DNA from: Candidatus Fermentibacterales bacterium
Lineage (GTDB): Bacteria; Fermentibacterota; Fermentibacteria; Fermentibacterales; JAFGKQ01
Reading direction: 5' to 3'
Assembly: GCA_016928495.1 (NCBI GenBank)
Contig: JAFGKQ010000313.1
Span: 1 to 12,953, forward strand
Length of the DNA stretch: 12,953 bases
Numbering within the stretch: the first letter of the stretch is position 1; every line of letters starts with the position of its first letter. The notes below the pieces were generated by a model. That model saw only the letters and a program-made list of their open reading frames with translations. It made no database searches and was not told where the DNA came from. A program made the position numbers and the translations under genes. Below, piece after piece: positions 1 to 6,447 of the stretch.

Positions 1-1
1 G

Positions 2-2083
2 CCCATCCTGCCCGACAACTACATGGGCATCCCTCCGTTTGCCATCGACACCGAGGCATACGCCTCCGGTGAGGTATTCCCGGCCGATGCCGCCGACTAC
101 GACATCGAAGGCACGCTCAGGGGAGTCACGGTGGGCCGCTTCGTGCTTCAGCCGTTCTCCTGGAACTCGGCAACCGGGGAGCTCCTGGCTGCGCGCAGGA
201 TGGTCATCGAGATCGACTTCGGCGGAACGGTCGACATCGACCAGCGGCTCTACTCACGGTTCTTCGAGTCGCTCTTCAGGCAGCACCTGCTCAACGCCGA
301 CGTGCTCGGACACGCACAGCCGTCGGTCACGATGAGCGGTTCCGACCACGCTGTCGCCCGTACCGCGCGGGAGGCCATGGCCATCGATGGCGCGGACCTC
401 CTGATCATGTCCGGGGACGACTTCGTCGACACGATGCTCGAGGAGTTCGCCACCATCAAGCACGAGCAGGGGTTCTACACTGCAGTCGTCGCGGCCGGCT
501 CCTGGAGCACCTCCGAGATCAAGGACTACATCGAGGACGCCTATAACACCTGGGAGATCCCCCCGTCCTTCGTCCTGTTCGTGGGCGACAGCGGGGACAT
601 CCCGCCCTACTACGCCAACGGCATCTACAGCGACAACCGCTACTGCTGCATGGACGGGTCTTCGGACTACATGGCGGACATATTCCACGGCCGCTTCGTG
701 ACGCCTACGAGCAGCTACTTCATAGTGGAGGACAAGATCCTCAAGTGGGAGTTCGACCCGCTCATGGACGCCAACTTCTGGGATGACGTGCTCTGCGCGG
801 GCTATTTCCAGGACTGGGACGACAACGGCATCGCCGACAGGTGGTTCCTGTTCACCTGCGAGACGGTTCGCGACACCTACCAGGACATCTACGGCAAGAC
901 GGTCGAGAGGGAGTACGTCACCGACTCCTCTCACCCGACCAAGTACTACAGGCCCGACCTGCCGTCAGCCGGACAGATGGTCCCGGCCGACATCACCTGG
1001 GACGGAAGCGCGGCCGGCATCAACAACGCCATCAACAACGGCGTCTTCCTGGTCCAGCACAGGGACCACGGCAGCGTGGACGGCTGGGGCGACCCGGCCT
1101 ACCACACGAGCGACCTGCAGGGCCTCTCCAACGGTGACATGACCCCCATGGTCTTCAGCGTGAACTGCCTCACCGGGCAGTTCACCGGCAACTGCTTCTC
1201 GGAGAACTTCTTCAGGATGGAGGGCGGGGCCGTGATGGTCGTGGCCGCCTCCAACGTGTCCTATAGCTACTTCAACGACTACTTCTGCTACGGCATGTAC
1301 TACAGCTTCAACGATGAGTACGCCTCTCCCCCCGCACCCTACACCTACCCGCAGGGCAACTACATGGCGGCTCAGGCCATGTGGGGCGGCAAGATGGAGA
1401 TGCAGACGGCTGCCCCCTTCAACCCCTACGGAAGCTGGGAGCAGTATGCCGAAGACGAGTGGGACCTCTTCCATGTCTTCGGAGACCCGACCATGGACAT
1501 GAGGACCGAGATCCCGGTCCAGCTCCTCGTCACTCCTCCCTCCTGGCTGCCCTACGGAGCAACGGAGGCGACCTTCTCCCTCAGCGTGGCTGACGGACCC
1601 GTGGAAGGCGGCCTGGTCTGCTTCCGCAAACCGGACGAGGACATCTGGGCCTCCGGCTACACCGATGCCACGGGAAGCGTCACCCTCAGCTTCGATCCGA
1701 TAACGACGGCTGAGGCGGCCTTCTGGATGGCCACCTCACACAACACCCTGCACGATCAGGGCACCATCCAGTGCGTCGGCATCGAGGGCGAGACCGGACC
1801 CGTCCCGCAGACGGCTTTCATGCCGCCCTGGCCCAACCCGAGCAGCGGCACCGTGCTCTTCCCCGTCCGCATAGGGGCGCCGACCAGCCTGGACATCAGC
1901 ATCTACGATCTCACGGGCAGAGTGGTGGCTACGGCGTTCTCCGGGCAGCTGGCGGAGGGCGAGTACGAGCTGCAGTGGGATGGCACCTCCGGCGGGAATC
2001 AGGTCCCCGTCGGCCTCTACGTTGCGCGCATCTCCTCGCAGGAAGGTCCGGCGACGGTCGAGAGGATAGTGATCGCCAGGTAG
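2..2083 (+). CDS. Gingipain-type cysteine peptidase (family C25) with C-terminal sorting domain, 5'-truncated
   Basis: Secreted cysteine endopeptidase of the gingipain family, expected at the cell surface or outside. The reading frame is open to the window edge, so the signal peptide and part of the propeptide are missing. Residues are counted from the ATG at 23, which is probably internal. About 1-100 resemble the C25 propeptide region. The catalytic domain is about 120-495, with FVLFVGDSGDIPP (183-195), the SDNRY and ADIFHGRF strand motifs, RDHGS containing the likely catalytic His349, VNCLTGQF containing the likely nucleophile Cys382, and FGDPT (486-490). The His-Cys spacing of 33 equals that recalled for RgpB (211/244). 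An Ig-like stretch (about 498-590) follows. The last 85 or so residues (WPNPSSG, ISIYDLTGRVV, GLYVARI) are a FlgD-like or type IX secretion sorting domain. The family call is firm; cleavage specificity cannot be told. Confidence 0.9.
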   Translation, partial: PILPDNYMGIPPFAIDTEAYASGEVFPADAADYDIEGTLRGVTVGRFVLQPFSWNSATGELLAARRMVIEIDFGGTVDIDQRLYSRFFESLFRQHLLNADVLGHAQPSVTMSGSDHAVARTAREAMAIDGADLLIMSGDDFVDTMLEEFATIKHEQGFYTAVVAAGSWSTSEIKDYIEDAYNTWEIPPSFVLFVGDSGDIPPYYANGIYSDNRYCCMDGSSDYMADIFHGRFVTPTSSYFIVEDKILKWEFDPLMDANFWDDVLCAGYFQDWDDNGIADRWFLFTCETVRDTYQDIYGKTVEREYVTDSSHPTKYYRPDLPSAGQMVPADITWDGSAAGINNAINNGVFLVQHRDHGSVDGWGDPAYHTSDLQGLSNGDMTPMVFSVNCLTGQFTGNCFSENFFRMEGGAVMVVAASNVSYSYFNDYFCYGMYYSFNDEYASPPAPYTYPQGNYMAAQAMWGGKMEMQTAAPFNPYGSWEQYAEDEWDLFHVFGDPTMDMRTEIPVQLLVTPPSWLPYGATEATFSLSVADGPVEGGLVCFRKPDEDIWASGYTDATGSVTLSFDPITTAEAAFWMATSHNTLHDQGTIQCVGIEGETGPVPQTAFMPPWPNPSSGTVLFPVRIGAPTSLDISIYDLTGRVVATAFSGQLAEGEYELQWDGTSGGNQVPVGLYVARISSQEGPATVERIVIAR

Positions 2084-2112
2084 AGCCGCGGGCTCTCCCG
2101 GAGCAACGAGCT

Positions 2113-2147
2113 GAACGGGGCCGGCCCGCACAGGGTCGGCCCCGTTC
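2113..2147 (+). terminator. Hairpin terminator after the C25 peptidase
   Basis: GAACGGGGCCG (2113-2123) pairs perfectly with CGGCCCCGTTC (2137-2147). The stem can extend inward by one G-T and three G-C pairs to a 5-nt loop, about 15 bp in all. A short pyrimidine run (TCTTC) follows rather than a long T tract. It lies 30 bases after the peptidase stop codon and just before the next gene. Confidence 0.75.
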
Positions 2148-2164
2148 TCTTCGCGCCTCGAGCG

Positions 2165-2173
2165 GGGAGGGAG
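2165..2173 (+). promoter_or_regulatory. Purine-rich ribosome binding site supporting a CTG start at 2184
   Basis: The GGGAGGGAG run ends 10 bases before the CTG at 2184. No ATG, GTG or TTG occurs in this frame between the TGA at 2112 and the ATG at 2361. This is the only Shine-Dalgarno-like run that can serve the zinc-binding N terminus. Spacing is slightly long, so the exact start is not certain. Confidence 0.5.
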
Positions 2174-2183
2174 AAGAGCCGAG

Positions 2184-2792
2184 CTGAGCACGGGCGCGAG
2201 TTGCCCTCACTGCGGCAAGAGGGCCGTCCTCGAAACGGACAGCCTCCAGTACCGATGTACATCCTGCGGGGCCTACCTCTACCGTAGCGGGAGCGAAGGC
2301 CGGCTGCTCGTCCTTCCCTGGGTCTGCCCGTCCTGCGGCTACGGGAACAGCAGCGGGGCGATGTATTGCTGCGGATGCGGCATGAACCTGACGAGGCAGT
2401 GCCATGGCTGCGGAGAGCGGTTGCGATGGGACGAGCTGAGCTGTCCCTGCTGCGGAGCGTCACTGCTTCCCGGCGAGAGACTCCTGAGGAGGGCAGAGGC
2501 GACGGCGATCAGGCCGGCACTTGGAAGGGGGCACATTTCGCTCACCACGCTGAGTTTCCGCTTCTCCTGCGGCGGGAAGCCCCCGGGGGAGCCACTGGAG
2601 ATCCCGCTCTCTGAGATCGAGAGCATCACGGTCTCCACGGAGAGCGCCCTCTCCCGTGAGAGCCTACGGCTCTGCATCGTACCCGCCGGCGGACTCAGCT
2701 GCACGTTCGTGCTACGAGACGAGGACCTGGCAACGGCCATGCAGGCCCGATGGCGCGCTGTCCGGTCTGCCGGAGATCGGTCCGGCGCATAG
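2184..2792 (+). CDS. Triple zinc-ribbon protein with probable GRAM/PH-like C-terminal domain
   Basis: Protein of unknown function, 202 residues if it begins at the CTG at 2184. The first ATG (2361, residue 60) would cut away one and a half zinc ribbons. Cysteine pairs are C7/C10 with C25/C28 (CPHC, CTSC), C48/C51 with C62 or C63/C65 (CPSC, CCGC), and C73/C76 with C87/C90 (CHGC, CPCC), giving three treble-Cys-pair ribbons of the zinc-ribbon or double-zinc-ribbon type. After LLPGERLL comes a beta-rich stretch of about 80 residues (GHISLTTLSFRF, IPLSEIESITV, LRLCIVPAGG) that resembles the layout of bacterial GRAM/PH-like domains. There is no signal peptide or membrane segment, so it is probably cytoplasmic. 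It stands alone between two hairpins. The ribbon domains are clear, the GRAM-like call is inference, and the partner (nucleic acid, lipid or protein) cannot be told. Confidence 0.75.
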   Translation: MSTGASCPHCGKRAVLETDSLQYRCTSCGAYLYRSGSEGRLLVLPWVCPSCGYGNSSGAMYCCGCGMNLTRQCHGCGERLRWDELSCPCCGASLLPGERLLRRAEATAIRPALGRGHISLTTLSFRFSCGGKPPGEPLEIPLSEIESITVSTESALSRESLRLCIVPAGGLSCTFVLRDEDLATAMQARWRAVRSAGDRSGA

Positions 2793-2800
2793 TGTGGAAA

Positions 2801-2826
2801 GGGCGCCCGGCCGGAACCGGGCGCCC
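2801..2826. terminator. Bidirectional hairpin terminator between convergent genes
   Basis: GGGCGCCCGG (2801-2810) and CCGGGCGCCC (2817-2826) form a perfect 10-bp GC stem around the 6-nt loop CCGGAA. It lies 8 bases after the zinc-ribbon stop and 27 bases from the convergent lipoprotein stop, so it can serve both transcripts. AAA precedes it and CTTCT follows, which gives short T runs on both strands. Confidence 0.75.
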
Positions 2827-2853
2827 CTTCTGCGGGACTGTGTCCGAAGAGAT

Positions 2854-3252
2854 CTAGGGAGTCTGGGGGGCTACATCCTCTACGACCTCGCCGGCCGCCT
2901 CTACCGCCTCACCGGCGGCTTCGAGGGCCTCACCGGCAGCCTCGTCAACGGCTTCGCCAGCCTCCTCGAGAGCCTCTTCAGCCTCTTCGACGGCCTCCCC
3001 GGCCTGCTCGCCGAGCTCCTCGAGCTCACCCTCGAGCTCTCCGGTGGCTTCCTCGCGCTCCTCGGAGACCTCTTCCAGGGCGCCCTCTATCTCTCCCTCT
3101 ATGCCTTCGGGGATACCCTCAGTCTCGCCCTCCACGGCCTCCCCGGTCTCTTCGGTTATGGGCTCCTCCTGTGCCGGGGGCGACTCCTCGCCGCAGCCGA
3201 CTCCGAGGAAAGCCAGAGATATTGCCATGAGAATCATCAGCAGAGCTTTCAT
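2854..3252 (-). CDS. Glu-rich, heptad-patterned putative lipoprotein
   Basis: Short exported protein (132 aa) of unknown function. Residues 1-19 are a typical signal peptide (Lys2, then a hydrophobic core) ending FLGVGC. Cys20 is the probable lipidated residue, although Gly at -3 makes the lipobox slightly irregular. The mature part is low complexity: 41 Glu and 2 Asp among 113 residues, with one Arg (R66), no Lys and no aromatic residue. From about 85 to 127 it runs in near-heptads such as ALEEAGE, ALEAAGE and AVEAAGE with one 8-residue skip, which suggests an amphipathic helix or coiled coil. A ribosome site GAAAGGAG (3258-3265 on this strand) sits 5 bases from the ATG, supporting this strand over the long opposite-strand reading frame. 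It is the last gene of a leftward run and ends at the hairpin at 2801-2826. A periplasm-facing, membrane-anchored helix is likely. Confidence 0.75.
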   Translation of the reverse strand: MKALLMILMAISLAFLGVGCGEESPPAQEEPITEETGEAVEGETEGIPEGIEGEIEGALEEVSEEREEATGELEGELEELGEQAGEAVEEAEEALEEAGEAVDEAAGEALEAAGEAVEAAGEVVEDVAPQTP

Positions 3253-3370
3253 CGCCGCTCCTTTCTCCGCTCTATATGATCCGGAGTGTACGCACTTGTG
3301 CTCGCAGGAATCGCTTGATGCGATCGCGGGAATATTCGCGGTGGCCGCTTCAGCGTCAAGGATGGACCGG

Positions 3371-4297
3371 TCAGGAACGCAGCCGGAGTGTATTGCGGAA
3401 GTGGAGCTTCGCGAACCTGCCGAGGGCCTCCTCCCCCACTCTTGCCAGAAGGCGTGACCCGATGGCGTCAGCCTCCCTGCCCGATCCCGGGACGAGCTCC
3501 AGACCGGATTCCCTTCCCAGAGCCTCGAGCGACTCCAGATAGGCCGCCCGGGCCAGTATCGATGCCGCCGCGACGGCGGGCTCCGACTCCGCCCGCTCTC
3601 TGAGGATTATCTCGAGGCCGGGGCGGTCTCGCAGGTGCCTGTCGAGACGCTTCCGGGAACAGAACATGTCGATCACCACGCTTCGCGGCCGCAGGCCGCT
3701 CTCCAGGAGCCTCTCCAGAGCTTCGGCATGGGCCTCCGCGAGCAGATCCAGGCTGTTCATCCCGGATTCTCTGAGCTTCCCGAACCGGAGGTTGTACTCC
3801 TCGGGAGGAATGGAAACGACCGACCAGAAACCGTCGAAGTCGGCCCGGAGCCGGGCTGCGAGCTTGAGGACCCGGGAGTTCGACAGCGTCTTCGAGTCGC
3901 TGACGCCCATTCCCGTCAGCTCCCGGCTGACCCTCTCGTCCGCGTGGAAACCGGCAACGACGAGGGAACCGAAGTAGTCGCCCTTGCCGGCCTCGTCCTG
4001 TCCTATGACCGGGAAACCTGTGGAAGCAGCCCGGCGGGCGAACAGGGTGCCTATCCTGGCCTGGAGCGCGGCATCCCCACCGGAGGGGACGATCGAGAGG
4101 CCCTTCTTCCCTGAGTAGTAGACGTTGATGGCCACGCTGACGCCATCGGCGCCTCTGACGACGAGCCTCAGCCCGTTCGCCAGCTCGCGCCTCTCGATCA
4201 CCTCGAGACCTGAGAGCTCGAGCCTGCGCCGAACCTCATCCTCATGGTCGAAGAGCTGGCCCTGCCCACGGGAGGAGCGAGCGTCCCGAAGGCTCAT
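3371..4297 (-). CDS. rnhC: Ribonuclease HIII
   Basis: Cytoplasmic endonuclease that cuts the RNA strand of RNA-DNA hybrids, removing primers and R-loops. At 308 aa it has the family's usual length. Residues 1-95 or so form the N-terminal substrate-binding (TBP-like) domain that separates RNase HIII from HII. The catalytic domain starts with IGQDEAGKGDYFGSLVVAG (residues 99-117), whose Asp101-Glu102 and GKGDYFG are diagnostic of HIII. VSDSK (132-136), VVIDMF with Asp210, ESEPAVAAASILARAAYL (237-254) and the closing HFRNT follow. The usual Lys before the VAAASI motif is replaced here (SEP). Its ATG overlaps the stop of the upstream DUF3108 gene as ATGA, so the two are probably translationally coupled. 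The family call is firm. Confidence 0.92.
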   Translation of the reverse strand: MSLRDARSSRGQGQLFDHEDEVRRRLELSGLEVIERRELANGLRLVVRGADGVSVAINVYYSGKKGLSIVPSGGDAALQARIGTLFARRAASTGFPVIGQDEAGKGDYFGSLVVAGFHADERVSRELTGMGVSDSKTLSNSRVLKLAARLRADFDGFWSVVSIPPEEYNLRFGKLRESGMNSLDLLAEAHAEALERLLESGLRPRSVVIDMFCSRKRLDRHLRDRPGLEIILRERAESEPAVAAASILARAAYLESLEALGRESGLELVPGSGREADAIGSRLLARVGEEALGRFAKLHFRNTLRLRS

Positions 4298-5145
4298 GGG
4301 GATTCGAACGGGTTCTCGACCTCCAGCACCGTCCCGGGAGTGTACTCCTGGAGCAGGGTGGCGATCTCGCCAATGACGATTGCGCTCCTCATGAGGACGG
4401 GCATGCGCGCCTCGTCATCGGTCAGCCAGACGTAGAGCTCGCCCTTCTGCTCGAAGATGCCGGGAGAGCTCAGCTCGGGCTGGACGAGGATGCAATCGAA
4501 CTCGCCTGCCGGCACCCTTATCCTCTCCTCGCCCAGCACCGTGACCTTGAGCGGGTAGTTATCGTTGTCCGCGTGGCAGTCCAGGTAATAGACCTCACCG
4601 ACCTCGAGCGGCAGTGTCCGCGCGTAGTAGAGAGAGCTGAGCACGTCCAGAGCATGGGGAGGTATCTCGACGAGAGCCTTCGCGGAATCGGGCTCCTCGG
4701 GATACCGGGCATAGCCGGCCTCCTGGTCGTAGTAGACCGTCTCGTCGAAGCGGTAGCTCCCCTCTTCCAGATGCTTGTGGAACATCAGGGTGTGAAGCTG
4801 GACGATGTCCAGCAGCGCCTCGTTCGTGTCCTCCACTCTGAAGAAGGAGCTAAAAGCCGGGTTGGAGCATGCGGTGGCGACGATCCTGTAGGCCTGCAGA
4901 CCATCGTAGTCTTCCGGTCCGGAGACCGACAGGGTTGCAGTCCCGGCCTTTATGATCCCGTACTCGACGCTGAAGACCAGCCTCTCGCCGGGCCCGAAAG
5001 CCCGGTTCTCGATGAACCTGGGCGAATAGTCGACATCGCCGGGCATGGAGTCCACGGCGGCATCCGCGGCGAGAGCACGCGGCAACAGCTTCGCACTCGG
5101 GAGTGTGATCAGCAGCAGGCAGAGGAGCGCAGCGGGTCTGTTCAT
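4294..5145 (-). CDS. DUF3108 domain exported protein
   Basis: Exported protein of 283 aa and unknown biochemical role. Residues 1-26 look like a Sec signal peptide (MNRPAALLCLLLITLPS, then ALA before the likely cleavage site); no lipobox is seen. The rest fits the DUF3108 fold pattern: GERLVFSVEYGIIKAGTATL (about 53-72) near the start, then a Tyr-rich strand region around RFDETVYYD, LDVLSSLYYARTLPLEVGE, RVPAGEFDCILVQPEL, and LYVWLTDDEARMPVLMRSAI near the end. DUF3108 proteins are beta-rich envelope proteins of diderm bacteria. The start has AAGGGAGT (5157-5164 on this strand) 11 bases upstream, a rather long spacing. It follows the glycosyltransferase by 100 bases and overlaps rnhC by 4, so the three are likely one transcript. 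The family call is good; function is unknown. Confidence 0.85.
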   Translation of the reverse strand: MNRPAALLCLLLITLPSAKLLPRALAADAAVDSMPGDVDYSPRFIENRAFGPGERLVFSVEYGIIKAGTATLSVSGPEDYDGLQAYRIVATACSNPAFSSFFRVEDTNEALLDIVQLHTLMFHKHLEEGSYRFDETVYYDQEAGYARYPEEPDSAKALVEIPPHALDVLSSLYYARTLPLEVGEVYYLDCHADNDNYPLKVTVLGEERIRVPAGEFDCILVQPELSSPGIFEQKGELYVWLTDDEARMPVLMRSAIVIGEIATLLQEYTPGTVLEVENPFESP

Positions 5146-5245
5146 AGAGCAGGATCACTCCCTTCGCTTCCGGCCGGACCGGTCACCGCTTTGCCCGGTC
5201 TTCCGGCTCCGACGGCAGTACCCGGGAAGAATAAGCCTTGTTCCA
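5146..5245 (-). other. 100-bp gap inside the leftward gene run, with an imperfect hairpin
   Basis: On this strand GACCGG (complement of 5195-5200) can pair with CCGGTC (complement of 5177-5182), and four further pairs form outside a 3-nt bulge. The loop is 12 bases and no T tract follows, so this is a poor terminator. It may be an mRNA structure between the glycosyltransferase and DUF3108 genes. No promoter with a convincing -35/-10 pair was seen. Confidence 0.25.
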
Positions 5246-6313
5246 TCAGCCTGCCAGCTCCCTCAGGACTCGCATCCACTCCCGGCCCACGGCTTCGAGA
5301 GAATGGGAAGCCTCGCACACCTCGCGCCCGCTATTTCCCATGAGGACCCGGAGCTCCGGCCGGGCCAGCAGCCAGTCCGACTGTCTCGCGAGAGTCTGGA
5401 AGTCGCCGGGCGGATGGAGCAGTCCCGTCACCCCATCCCGCACCAGCTCGATCAGCCCGTTGGTGGCAGCCGCAAGGACCGGAAGGCCCGACGCCATCAT
5501 CTCCAGACAGGCCCTGGAGTACACCTCGCTGCCGAGGCTGGCCACTACTCCGAGCGTGGCCGAGGCGAGCAGCGGCCTCACGTCCTCGACACGCCCGGGC
5601 AGCTCGATCCTCCCGGCAAGCCCGAGCTCACCTGCGAGATGCAGGAGCTCCGCGGAGCCGTACTGGGCATCTTCGCCGGCGATGACGATCCGGACGTCGT
5701 CGCCGAGCAGGGCAGCTGCCCTCAGGAGTGTCCCGTGCCCCTTCATGGGGCTCAGCCTGCCCAGCGCCAGCAGGGTCCTGCCCCCCGGAGGGCCCCCGGG
5801 CATCGGAAGGAAGGCACAGGTGTCCACAGCCGGAGGTATGATCGCGAAGGGGGGACCGCCCGGATCCACGTAGCCCTTCCTCTCCTCCGCCATGAACCTG
5901 CAGGGAAGCACGACGAGATCGGTCCGCCTGTCCAGGCTCCGCGACGCGAGCCCCCTGCCGGGCTTCCTGATGTCCGACCTGACCCTGACGATGGGGACCC
6001 CTGCTCCCGCCAGAGCCGAGGCGAGGTGACCCGGGCCCCGGTGTGCACACAGCACGTGGGGACGGAACCCGCGGACGAGCCTCCTGAAGGAGAGCAGGCC
6101 ACGCAGAGGTGGAAGGCCGCGCTCTCCGAGCGGCAGCTCCACGACCCGCACACCGGCCTCTCCGGCTCTGGAAGCAGCCGGGCTTCCCGAGGCCGCCTGG
6201 AGCAGGACATCGGCCCCGGCGACGCGCAGCGCCGCGGCCTGGCCTACCGCCAGAGCAGCCGATGCGTTCCACCATCTGCAGTTGATGGCCACGAGCACTC
6301 TGAGCTCGCTCAC
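5246..6313 (-). CDS. Family 4 glycosyltransferase (GT-B fold)
   Basis: Cytoplasmic or membrane-associated retaining glycosyltransferase of 355 aa that moves a sugar from a nucleotide donor to an acceptor, likely a cell-surface glycan or lipid. The N-terminal Rossmann half runs to about 165 and includes the acceptor-side strand VLCAHRGPGHLASALA (88-103). The C-terminal half holds the GT4 signatures: LLALGRLSPMKGHGTLLRA (181-199, with donor-phosphate Lys191) and the E-x7-E motif Glu263/Glu271 in SEVYSRACLEMMASGLPV. NGLIELVRDGVTGLL and the terminal helices follow. The start is GTG at 6313 with CCGGAGGA (6321-6328 on this strand) 7 bases away. It heads the leftward run with DUF3108 and rnhC. Donor and acceptor cannot be read from the sequence. 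Confidence 0.88.
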   Translation of the reverse strand: MSELRVLVAINCRWWNASAALAVGQAAALRVAGADVLLQAASGSPAASRAGEAGVRVVELPLGERGLPPLRGLLSFRRLVRGFRPHVLCAHRGPGHLASALAGAGVPIVRVRSDIRKPGRGLASRSLDRRTDLVVLPCRFMAEERKGYVDPGGPPFAIIPPAVDTCAFLPMPGGPPGGRTLLALGRLSPMKGHGTLLRAAALLGDDVRIVIAGEDAQYGSAELLHLAGELGLAGRIELPGRVEDVRPLLASATLGVVASLGSEVYSRACLEMMASGLPVLAAATNGLIELVRDGVTGLLHPPGDFQTLARQSDWLLARPELRVLMGNSGREVCEASHSLEAVGREWMRVLRELAG

Positions 6314-6447
6314 GGTCCCGTCCTCCGGTCAGTCGTGGGAAGGAGCGACACCATCCCGGTCGCTGGTGGACTATATTGTCACATCGCTCCCGAGGCGAGA
6401 AGCACCCCTTCGCTGGCCCTGCCAGCACACGCGGAAGGCGCTATCCG
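6314..6447. promoter_or_regulatory. Divergent intergenic region between glycosyltransferase and aminotransferase
   Basis: This region must carry promoters for both outward-reading genes. The only AT-rich core is ACTATATTGT at about 6370-6379: TATATT (6372-6377) could be a -10 rightward, and TATAGT a -10 leftward. No good -35 sits 16-18 bases from either. GCGAC (6345-6349) can pair with GTCGC (6359-6363) beside the AT-rich core. Promoter presence is inferred from gene layout; the exact sites are weak. Confidence 0.35.

Noticed and set aside
254-934. Minus-strand open frame of 226 codons opposite the protease
   Set aside because: Val/Asp/Arg-rich shadow composition with no motif, against a clear C25 catalytic domain on the plus strand.
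3271-3278. TATAGA/CATATA as a -10 for the lipoprotein
   Set aside because: It lies so close to the ribosome site (3258-3265) that transcription would start within or after it, and no -35 is present at suitable distance.
2656-3279. Plus-strand open frame of 207 codons opposite the acidic lipoprotein
   Set aside because: Low-complexity mirror of the Glu-rich gene; the minus-strand frame has a ribosome site, signal peptide and lipidation Cys, and this frame would cross the strong hairpin at 2801-2826.
6376-6447. TTG start at 6376 for the aminotransferase
   Set aside because: The 24 extra residues are basic and unlike the family; the ATG at 6448 gives the usual length and N terminus and has a nearby GGAAGG.
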